A stretch of 30,993 bases of DNA. It comes from a virus. Location of the stretch: IMG/VR virus record IMGVR_UViG_3300050821_000463, positions 1 to 30,993 of that record. The stretch is one strand, 5' to 3'. The position numbers and the translations under genes were made by a program. The notes under the pieces were generated by a model that had not been told where the DNA came from, did no database searches, and saw nothing but the letters and a program-made list of their open reading frames with translations. This document shows, one piece after another, positions 14,633 to 21,476 of this stretch (positions are counted from its first letter, which is position 1; each line of letters starts with the position of its first letter).

Positions 14633-16557
14633 TAGCGCCTACCTAATAATCTATATTGAATTGTTATGCCTTGAATAGTGTGTGACGGGTTCATATCAGT
14701 CGTAGAAAAAGTTAATTGAATTATTTTACCTGAACCTTGTACATTTTGAGAAATCTTAGGTTGAACTTGACCACCAAAAGTACCAGTACCAAATATAGAT
14801 ATACCGTATACCGCCACGCCAGTTGCTCCTGAGAATGAGAATTCTGTAGGTTGTGCAACTGTTGGATCAGCAAAATCATAAACAATATTTCCAGTAACGC
14901 TTGCAGCCCCCTCAAGATGTAAAAATACTGTTATTTTTTGTAATAATTTTCTTAATTCTGGATCATCAAAAGTTAATGGGGCGGTTGTATAAGAAGAAAT
15001 AATATTAGAACCATTAAAGCTTGTACCAAGTTCTTGTTGATAAATAAATCCATCATCCATTCCGTGAGCAACTACTTCACTAGTTCCATTTAAATCGCTA
15101 TCACAACAGAATGGCCTAATTCCTAAAAGTGTCGCCCATTCCCATACACTAATATAGGAACCGAATTGCGTCATAGTTTGCTTGCCTGGGCGTATAGCCC
15201 CTAGTATGCCTAGTGCGTCTGCATTGGCCTGTCCAGGAGTATTATAAAATAAACGATATTGATTTTTCTCTCTTATTACTACAGTACTTACTTGATCAGG
15301 ATCATTACCAATTTGATTATCAATTTGATTTGCTATAGTTAAAATTGGTTTAGAAATATCACCTAATTCCATTGAATTTAATTTCATGGTGCCAGAAAGA
15401 GTTCTAATACCGTCTTCTGCAAGATATACTAAGTCTCCATTTACTTCTTGTAAACTATCTGGACACGTAAGACCTATGCCTGTAGCAACATAATCCAATA
15501 CAAAGTTGCTAACGTTTGTGCCAGTAAGAGACATAATTGTTCTTTGGCAAAAAATATACAATACATCATTATAGCTTCTTAAGCCTGTTATAACATCACT
15601 TGTTTGAATTTCAATAGCGCCATCAGTGCCATTAAAGTCTGAGTCTCCTAATGGAGAACTAATACTGAACGCACTGATACCTCCTCCAGAAGTATAACCA
15701 GCTAATACAAGGCATCCCGCAAAGAATGTAGCGAACTTAGGATTAGTTGGGGCTCCTACACCATTAATTAATGAATATGTATTACCGTTCCACCTGCCAG
15801 CAGGATTGACACCATCACAGATAGCGATTACTTTACTACCACCAAAATAATATTTACCAAATCTATATTTACCAGCACTTGTACGAGGTAAACTTCCTGT
15901 ATTCGTACTTGGCAATGCTGATCCTGCAATAAGACCAGAAGTAGGTTCTTGCCAATTAGTGCCAAGAGCTATAGGAGTTGCATTTTGCTTAGTTTCTGTT
16001 CCAGTAGTTGTACTAACATAAACATTATACCCGGTAGCCCCATTAGTAGGAGATTGAGGAGGAGATTGAACTATAAGTACAAAGCTAGAACCAATAGATA
16101 ATGAAGCCTCAGGAGAGGCAGTAGTTTCACCACCAGGAGTTACATAAGTAACTTTAGCAAAATATGTAGTAGCAGGTATTACGCCTGCTATAGTATCGCT
16201 CAATGTAGGAGCAGATGATGGCGGGTTAATAGGTCCAGTTAATCTTGTATTCCATCCTGTTCCAGAACCAAAATAAACATCACTCTGTCTACAAGCCACT
16301 ATTCCAGCAGAGGGGCCATTCCAAACTGCAATACCCAATACAGACCCTGTACCAGGAACAGCATTAGTATCGAATAAAGTATAGCCACTTATACGCCTAT
16401 ACCCACCAAATATTCCAGGCTCATAATTAATTAACTCAGTAGCCTCTCCTGGCAAATATGATAAAGTATCCTCAGACGTGTTAAGTCCGCCACGGCACTG
16501 AATTACATTAGTTTGCCAACGATCCCCGGAAGGTTGTTTAGCAGCAGTTTGTACCAT
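14632..16557 (-). CDS. Tail nozzle protein (T7 gp12 / P22 gp10-like), 641 aa
   Basis: The N-terminus (NVIQCRGGLNTSEDTLSYLP) and the series of beta-rich segments (YRFGKYYFGGSKVIAICDGV, DVLYIFCQRTIMSLTG, GDLVYLAEDGIRTLSG) fit the beta-propeller of tail tubular protein B or packaged-DNA stabilisation proteins that form the tail tube of podoviruses. Residues about 115-208 look like an inserted fibronectin-III-like domain (TYFAKVTYVTPGGETTASPE then GYNVYVSTTTGTETKQ). It follows the adaptor gene with a TAATG overlap, the order expected for gp11-gp12. The product joins the adaptor and closes the tail. Confidence 0.82.
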   Translation of the reverse strand: MVQTAAKQPSGDRWQTNVIQCRGGLNTSEDTLSYLPGEATELINYEPGIFGGYRRISGYTLFDTNAVPGTGSVLGIAVWNGPSAGIVACRQSDVYFGSGTGWNTRLTGPINPPSSAPTLSDTIAGVIPATTYFAKVTYVTPGGETTASPEASLSIGSSFVLIVQSPPQSPTNGATGYNVYVSTTTGTETKQNATPIALGTNWQEPTSGLIAGSALPSTNTGSLPRTSAGKYRFGKYYFGGSKVIAICDGVNPAGRWNGNTYSLINGVGAPTNPKFATFFAGCLVLAGYTSGGGISAFSISSPLGDSDFNGTDGAIEIQTSDVITGLRSYNDVLYIFCQRTIMSLTGTNVSNFVLDYVATGIGLTCPDSLQEVNGDLVYLAEDGIRTLSGTMKLNSMELGDISKPILTIANQIDNQIGNDPDQVSTVVIREKNQYRLFYNTPGQANADALGILGAIRPGKQTMTQFGSYISVWEWATLLGIRPFCCDSDLNGTSEVVAHGMDDGFIYQQELGTSFNGSNIISSYTTAPLTFDDPELRKLLQKITVFLHLEGAASVTGNIVYDFADPTVAQPTEFSFSGATGVAVYGISIFGTGTFGGQVQPKISQNVQGSGKIIQLTFSTTDMNPSHTIQGITIQYRLLGRR

Positions 16558-17303
16558 TAAACATATCCAATAGTGTCTTGAACAATATTATCAGATCGCA
16601 TATAGTCAGCACGATTAATAAGTTCTGTACGCATACGGGCAATGCCCTTCTCAAATTTAGATTGAGCTATGGCTGCTTCATCTGGATTATCTCGAAACAT
16701 ATACCCGTAATACATGCCACCATCAATAATTACACCTTTAAATCTATCTGGCACTACTGTTGTATCAGTAGCGTTCACAAGATCAGTTGGAAATATCCAA
16801 TTATTATAATTAATATGATAAATTACATTAGTTAATTGTGAACCATTAATGCCTGGGCCTGGAGGAGGTGATAATATTAATTGTGTGTTATTAACGTGCC
16901 TAACTACATTAAGAGGAGGACTCCAGTCATCAGCTAACATCTGCTGTTCCGTACCTGCCCTAGTTTGTAGCCATTCATAATAATCTAGGAATTTTATATA
17001 ATTAGAAATTACAGGAGGGCTTTGTGTGTCGTCTCTTTGTATAAGGAAGCTCTGCCAATCTATTTGAGTAGCATTAGACGCTAAACTATAGAACTGTTGA
17101 CCAGCAGTTGTAACGAAAGTTGTAGTTTGATACAAAAATGGCCAATTTATCTCAGCAGCGTAAATATCATTTAAGGCATCGTTAATAGCATCTTGTACTT
17201 GTTGTTGAAAGCCAGATGCAGAAGTAAAGGTCGTAGATTGTAGTTGGACCTCATTAAATCGCCTTAAAACTCTATTACAAAGCTGTAGATAAGTTTGGCT
17301 CAT
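16557..17303 (-). CDS. Head-tail adaptor (tail tubular protein A / T7 gp11-like), 248 aa
   Basis: The protein opens with a helix (TYLQLCNRVLRRFNEVQL), a conserved Q..V..A...AL.DI...E..WPFL pattern (residues 31-56), then a beta-rich region with LSPPPGPG and a C-terminal helical end (FEKGIARMRTELINR). This is the pattern of T7 gp11-like adaptors, which form a dodecameric ring between the portal and the nozzle. Length (248) is near the family norm of about 200. It is placed after capsid genes and immediately before the nozzle gene. Confidence 0.84.
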   Translation of the reverse strand: MSQTYLQLCNRVLRRFNEVQLQSTTFTSASGFQQQVQDAINDALNDIYAAEINWPFLYQTTTFVTTAGQQFYSLASNATQIDWQSFLIQRDDTQSPPVISNYIKFLDYYEWLQTRAGTEQQMLADDWSPPLNVVRHVNNTQLILSPPPGPGINGSQLTNVIYHINYNNWIFPTDLVNATDTTVVPDRFKGVIIDGGMYYGYMFRDNPDEAAIAQSKFEKGIARMRTELINRADYMRSDNIVQDTIGYV

Positions 17304-17322
17304 TATATATTCCTAAATAGTA

Positions 17323-17346
17323 GGTGGGGCCATTTCTGACCCCACC
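17323..17346 (-). terminator. Hairpin between decoration and adaptor genes
   Basis: GGTGGGG (17323-17329) pairs with CCCCACC (17340-17346) around a loop that includes two further pairs (CA/TG) and one mismatch. It lies in the 54-nt gap between the capsid/decoration genes and the tail genes. On the minus strand no strong U-tract follows, so it is more likely a partial terminator or mRNA-processing/stability element that keeps capsid transcripts more abundant than tail transcripts. Confidence 0.5.
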
Positions 17347-17357
17347 ATTTTATAATT

Positions 17358-17828
17358 TTAAAGAACTGCAACCTTTGCCGGAATGCGATACGATGCATCC
17401 ACAACAATTGCCCAGAACTCCACAATACCTGTGGTAATGCTGGCACCGCCTACAGTGGCAATAATTGTCTCTGTAGAGGTGTATTGTTTAAATGTAGAAC
17501 CGGCTGTCTTAAAGCCAGTGCTAGCAGCAGAGATAGCAGAAGTCCAAGTAGTAGTACTGTCACCATCGCCAAGTGCAATGGTCGAGCTTGTATTACAAGC
17601 AGTCACAACTTGGAAACCGGCGGCTAGAATAATCCAACCGGGCTGTACGTTAAATAGTTTAAGAGTATCTCCGCTAGCAAAGGTGTCACCAAAGCCAGTG
17701 CCACCATTGTTAACTAGATCGAAGCGTTGCTGTAGAACACGAGCAACCTGCTTTTGATCTCCGAAATTAGTGCTAGCAATAGCGCCGGCAACGCCTGCGC
17801 CAGTACCAGAAAAGTCCCAAATAGTCAT
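17358..17828 (-). CDS. Putative capsid decoration or minor head protein (156 aa)
   Basis: A small beta-rich, Thr/Gly/Ala-rich protein (for example KLFNVQPGWIILAAGFQVVT and TALGDGDS-like loops in SSTIALGDGDSTTTW), ending in a strand-rich C-terminus (VEFWAIVVDASYRIP). It follows the major capsid gene by 17 nt and, like it, uses more GC-rich codons than most neighbours, as expected for abundant virion proteins. No named family is certain. A decoration protein is the most likely role from position, size and composition. Confidence 0.62.
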   Translation of the reverse strand: MTIWDFSGTGAGVAGAIASTNFGDQKQVARVLQQRFDLVNNGGTGFGDTFASGDTLKLFNVQPGWIILAAGFQVVTACNTSSTIALGDGDSTTTWTSAISAASTGFKTAGSTFKQYTSTETIIATVGGASITTGIVEFWAIVVDASYRIPAKVAVL

Positions 17829-17845
17829 AGGTTATATGTCCTTTC

Positions 17846-18757
17846 TTAGTTAAGCTGCCAGAAAATAGCGCCAACAGCATGTGGACGAAGAACCTTACGA
17901 CCGTACAGATGAAGACCACGAACCACGTCAGCAAAGCTGTCAGGGTCACGGAACACTTCTGTCTTGGCAATCTGTGATGCAGATGCAGTCGAAGACATAT
18001 GACCGAACAGAGCCACGCGGTAAGCGTTATTGCCGCTAGGATCGTTTGGTGTATTATTACTCTTATAGCTCTTGAAGCCACGAATTTCGCCGTCTAGTAC
18101 TAGACCATTACGTACTGCCGATTTAGCATCGCCAGTGAAGAATGCTTCCATTAGACGTGAATTCTCGTCTCCCATGACTTCCCAGAACTCTGGGTCAGCA
18201 ACGAACCAACGCTCATTTGTTGGAACGTTATTGATGTCAAGGAAACGCTGTGCTCGGTTCATAACAGCTAGAGGAGACATGCTTCCAGGCTTAAACCCTA
18301 CAAGTTGTGGGGTGCCAGTAGAAGCAAGAACGTTTGAAGCGTCCACCTGCGTTGAGATATAGGTTAGAACTTCGGAGTCAAATGTATCCTTAATTGAATA
18401 CGCACCCGAAGATGTTGCAAGTGCTTCCCAGTTAGTATGCGCTTGCTTTGCCTCAATATCATCGACTTTAAACGCAAAGAAATTTGCATGGTCAACAATT
18501 AATTGAGTTTGCTGGTCTACAAGGTCCTGTGGTGTAACAACGGTGCCACGTTGATATGGCTGAACGCTGATTACAGGCTCTAGGATAATGTTGACTGTAT
18601 CGCCGAAGTTCTCAATCTCACCAAAATAATCTGTATTAGTAATATCCTCTACTACAGATACCTTACGGAAGAACTTGAGAACCTTTTGGCTATAGATAAC
18701 CGGAGTAAATACACCATTGGGAAGGTTATTATACCCGGCTGCCCTTACGAAAGCCAT
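17846..18757 (-). CDS. Major capsid protein (303 aa)
   Basis: The sequence has the outline of an HK97-fold podovirus coat protein: an N-terminal arm (MAFVRAAGYNNLPNGVFTPV), a helical spine-like region (LIVDHANFFAFKVDDIEAKQ), an axial-domain segment ERWFVADPEFWEVM (183-196) and GLVLDGEIRGFKSYKSN typical of the A-domain in phage coats, ending with LRPHAVGAIFWQLN. Codon use is visibly more GC-rich and biased than in flanking genes, consistent with very high expression. GGAG lies 8 nt before the ATG. It sits directly after the scaffold gene, the canonical order. Confidence 0.88.
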   Translation of the reverse strand: MAFVRAAGYNNLPNGVFTPVIYSQKVLKFFRKVSVVEDITNTDYFGEIENFGDTVNIILEPVISVQPYQRGTVVTPQDLVDQQTQLIVDHANFFAFKVDDIEAKQAHTNWEALATSSGAYSIKDTFDSEVLTYISTQVDASNVLASTGTPQLVGFKPGSMSPLAVMNRAQRFLDINNVPTNERWFVADPEFWEVMGDENSRLMEAFFTGDAKSAVRNGLVLDGEIRGFKSYKSNNTPNDPSGNNAYRVALFGHMSSTASASQIAKTEVFRDPDSFADVVRGLHLYGRKVLRPHAVGAIFWQLN

Positions 18758-18771
18758 TAGTTATTCTCCTT

Positions 18772-19602
18772 TTACGATTGATCGATCCTGCCTTCCATAC
18801 GAGCTTGGTCAATTTCGCCTTCTAGGCGTTCATAATCTCGTCTGTTAAGCTTTGCGATCTCGCTTAATTTCCATATTTTGCCTTGTGTCATTTGAGGCTC
18901 AGCTACACTTGCAGTCCTAGTTACAGCTTGTGCTGCTGAACTAACATCTGTAGTTTTCTTAGATGATTTATGTAGTCCCTTTTCAACCTTGTACAAATCG
19001 ATAGCTTTAGCAGCTAACAGAGCGTCATCTTCATTATCATAAAGCCATGACTGAATTTGTGAAGGTTGTTCACGGACCCAATTATGGAAATCTTCACTAT
19101 TCTTTAGATTTTCAAAATCTGGATGTAGCCGCAATAAGGCAGCTTCCGCTGTCTTACGACGTTCTTTTTTGGTAAGCAATTCAAGATGCTCTAATTTACC
19201 CTGCATCTCTTTTGCTGTACCGTCCATTTCCTCTCTAACAGAATTAACAATCATCCTGTATAGATCGGGGTATTGTGTTTTCCATCTTAAGAAATCTTCA
19301 GGATTAGTTGGGATTTCTTTTCTATTCACCTTTGAAACTTGAGCTTCAAGTTCTACAATTCGCTTACGACTATCAATAATAGTACGATCATAATGTGCTT
19401 TAAGATGGTCGTAGCGATCTTTATATGTGCGTTCCTCTGGAGGTAATTCTGTGCCCGCTGAAGGAGTAGCCGTGTTAGGGGTTCCTGTAGGCGGGGTAGC
19501 AGTATTAGTAGTCGCAGGGTCAACAGGGGTATCATTATCCTGTTTATATGCACCACGATAGGGGGTCACAGTTTGTGGCCTAGATACCATTGCTTCGTTC
19601 AT
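18772..19602 (-). CDS. Capsid scaffolding protein (276 aa)
   Basis: A Pro/Thr-rich acidic N-terminus (about 1-60) precedes a long charged helical region with coiled-coil character (RYDHLKAHYDRTIIDSRKRI and VELEAQVSKV) and a helical C-terminus rich in Arg/Glu (NRRDYERLEGEIDQARMEGR). High charge, lack of hydrophobic core motifs, and position immediately before the major capsid gene are characteristic of podovirus scaffolds. The scaffold directs procapsid assembly and then exits the head. AAAGGAG precedes its ATG. Confidence 0.82.
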   Translation of the reverse strand: MNEAMVSRPQTVTPYRGAYKQDNDTPVDPATTNTATPPTGTPNTATPSAGTELPPEERTYKDRYDHLKAHYDRTIIDSRKRIVELEAQVSKVNRKEIPTNPEDFLRWKTQYPDLYRMIVNSVREEMDGTAKEMQGKLEHLELLTKKERRKTAEAALLRLHPDFENLKNSEDFHNWVREQPSQIQSWLYDNEDDALLAAKAIDLYKVEKGLHKSSKKTTDVSSAAQAVTRTASVAEPQMTQGKIWKLSEIAKLNRRDYERLEGEIDQARMEGRIDQS

Positions 19603-19637
19603 TTAATCTCCTTTAGGGGCTTGTTACCAAGGTCGCC

Positions 19638-19662
19638 TAAATATACAGGGGTTGTATATTTA
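19638..19662. promoter_or_regulatory. Perfect 10-bp stem-loop upstream of the scaffold gene
   Basis: TAAATATACA / TGTATATTTA form a perfect inverted repeat around a GGGGT loop. It spans the stop codon of the 51-aa gene in the only gap of some size (57 nt) of the head module. The stem is AT-rich and lacks a U-tract, so it is not a classic terminator. An mRNA-processing site (RNase III-like), a translation control element, or an operator dyad are all possible. Confidence 0.6.
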
Positions 19663-19815
19663 CAAGTGGCCTGTTAATTTTACCTTTTCTATAAGTTGTT
19701 TAGCTTTTTCCTCTGATATTTTCATTTTCTGCATCAGAGAAGAAACCGTTTCTGTTCTTAGTGTTTGTGGATACCCTCGTGCATCACGAGTCATCCCTTC
19801 ATCTTTCCAATTCAT
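19660..19815 (-). CDS. Small unknown protein between GG-repeat protein and scaffold (51 aa)
   Basis: The ATG overlaps the upstream stop (TAATG), with AGGTGG just before it. The product starts MNWKDEGMTRDARGYPQTLR and continues as a helix (SSLMQKMKISEEKAKQLIEK) ending KLTGHL. Hydrophilic and mostly helical, it is not recognised. The stop lies inside the 19638-19662 stem-loop. Position suggests a head-assembly accessory. Confidence 0.66.
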   Translation of the reverse strand: MNWKDEGMTRDARGYPQTLRTETVSSLMQKMKISEEKAKQLIEKVKLTGHL

Positions 19816-21257
19816 TAGCCACCTAAACTAAATGGGCTAGGACTTGGAGGAGGAGCTTTTGGAGGAGTTGCAGTTTGTGCAATCCTTTGTTGACTTGCAT
19901 TAGGTTGTGCAGCAGCCTGTGGTGGTAATTGTTGTGGCATTTGCTGCTGTTGTCCTTGTGGAGGAGCTGCTAAACCAGGGCGCTGACCAGCTTGCTGTTG
20001 TTGCTGTGCATTCTGTTTTTCAAGATGCTTAGCTATAGCTTCATGCGCCTTATCTTGCATCTGAATAAGTTTACCCATCCCCCAAAACTGTACTGTAGCA
20101 GCATCCATAACAAATTCACCTTTAGATAGTTTGGCGTCTACATTATCTGCTGTGCCATCTTTGGGAACAACTTGATTAGCAATCTGTTGATTTTGCATTG
20201 ATTGCTGTTGATCTGGAGAAGGCTGGCCTTGTTGTGGTTGCTGCTGTTGATCGGGTGCAATGTCTCCGCCATCGGCATAACCAGCATCATTAGCATTAAA
20301 ATTAGCAGCACCACCATTAGCATACCTATGAACCATACCACCGCTAGCCATAAATCCTGCTTCATCAGCACTCATGCCAACATCAGCAATACCACTACTA
20401 TCGCCACCACCTATGCCACTAAATGTACTGGGGTCCATACTTTGTAATTGTGTAGATTGACCAGGATTATTTATAGAATTGCCAATAATTTTATTAATAA
20501 GGCTACCATACACGGAACTTCCAAGAGCACTATTAACTGGACTAGTAGGGGAGGAAACTTGGCCAGGAGACTGCATACCAGAGCCGCCTACAACTGTACC
20601 ATTACCGGCTACAGACATTTGCCCACCGCTAGGAGATTGTGGGGGCGGGCTGCTACCGCCAGAACTTCCCCCCATCATGCCGCCCATCATTGGCATCATA
20701 CTACTTAATCCGCCCATCATGCCACCACTGGCAAACCCACGAGTGCTGGAACTTAATGGCGACGTAGGACTGCCTCCATAGGCAAAATTCTCGCTTGTAA
20801 CAGTCTTTGCAACTGTATCAGGCTCATTAACCATTCCACCTTTGGCATATTCGGGAATACCCTTATGGTAGTACCCAGTCTTGCCTGAGCCCATAATGCC
20901 TCCAGATGCATAAGCTTCTGAAGTATGCGGTAGCGTATCAAATTGCGGATTGAGCATTGCGCCACCATCAGAATAAGGTAGCCTAGGATCAACCGCCGCC
21001 CCGCCGCTTACTAATCCTTGCATAGGATTAGGACCGGCCAATCCCCCCGATAACAAGTGTTGTGGTGGTTTAGGTAAAGATCGCATAATATTACCGTCTT
21101 GTTTGGCAATAGGAACGCCTTGTGGGCTATGAAAAACTCCACCAGAAGTAAAATGACCACTTTTATATGATTGGTCTGGAACTGGTGCATGTGTAGGTAC
21201 TGGTTGTTGAACCAATCCACCAACTTTATAGTTCATATCCACAATAGGTTCTGCCAT
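19815..21257 (-). CDS. Repetitive GG-motif virion protein with LSxGEFVM domain (480 aa)
   Basis: The first 330 residues contain at least ten copies of a short motif of the form [YF/L]-x-x-GG-[hydrophobic]: FTSGGVF, LLSGGLA, LVSGGAA, YSDGGAM, YASGGIM, YAKGGMV, FASGGMM, MASGGMV, YANGGAA, YADGGDI, often followed by a Pro or Gly. A Met/Gly/Ser-rich tract lies near 175-200. After a Q/P-rich linker, residues about 375-410 (DNVDAKLSKGEFVMDAATVQ then FWGMGKLIQMQDKAHEAIA) form a compact domain I recall from proteins of other podoviruses located near portal genes. The end is again Q/P-rich. The role is probably structural (head or connector), but no mechanism is known to me. Confidence 0.68.
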   Translation of the reverse strand: MAEPIVDMNYKVGGLVQQPVPTHAPVPDQSYKSGHFTSGGVFHSPQGVPIAKQDGNIMRSLPKPPQHLLSGGLAGPNPMQGLVSGGAAVDPRLPYSDGGAMLNPQFDTLPHTSEAYASGGIMGSGKTGYYHKGIPEYAKGGMVNEPDTVAKTVTSENFAYGGSPTSPLSSSTRGFASGGMMGGLSSMMPMMGGMMGGSSGGSSPPPQSPSGGQMSVAGNGTVVGGSGMQSPGQVSSPTSPVNSALGSSVYGSLINKIIGNSINNPGQSTQLQSMDPSTFSGIGGGDSSGIADVGMSADEAGFMASGGMVHRYANGGAANFNANDAGYADGGDIAPDQQQQPQQGQPSPDQQQSMQNQQIANQVVPKDGTADNVDAKLSKGEFVMDAATVQFWGMGKLIQMQDKAHEAIAKHLEKQNAQQQQQAGQRPGLAAPPQGQQQQMPQQLPPQAAAQPNASQQRIAQTATPPKAPPPSPSPFSLGG

Positions 21258-21476
21258 TTATTCTTCCTTAAGGCTGTCTTGTGCCGTCTTGCGTAGCTTG
21301 ATTAGCATTCGCAGTAAAGCCGCTTTGCCCTGGCTGCGGAACATTTCCTGTTCCGATGTTGCCCCCTCCATTGCCTGATGTACCTGGGTTAGAAGGTTGT
21401 TGAGGAGGGCCTCCATTCTCTCCCACCCCTGGTGTTCCAGTAGCGGTCGCAGCCGAAGGATTGCTTCCTTGTCCAT
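21258..21476 (-). CDS. 72-aa helical protein overprinted on the portal 3' end
   Basis: This frame shares 209 nt with the last 69 codons of the portal gene in another phase. AGGA at 21484-21487 is 7 nt before its ATG. The product (MDKEAILRLRPLLEHQGWER then MEALLNNLLTQVHQAMEGAT, QEMFRSQGKAALLRMLIKLR) is a well-formed amphipathic helical protein. Its pattern, hp-GW-E...L...L......E....RGK..AL..L..., I recall from small proteins adjacent to portal genes in other phages. Its stop abuts the next ATG (TAAATG). The portal's overlapped tail is low-complexity G/P/N/Q/T, which fits it yielding to the constraint of this gene. Likely a small head-assembly factor; the function is unknown. Confidence 0.78.
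   Translation of the reverse strand: MDKEAILRLRPLLEHQGWERMEALLNNLLTQVHQAMEGATSEQEMFRSQGKAALLRMLIKLRKTAQDSLKEE

Noticed and set aside
17383-17757. Plus-strand open frame (124 aa) opposite the decoration gene
   Set aside because: Antisense shadow created by strong codon bias in the minus-strand gene.
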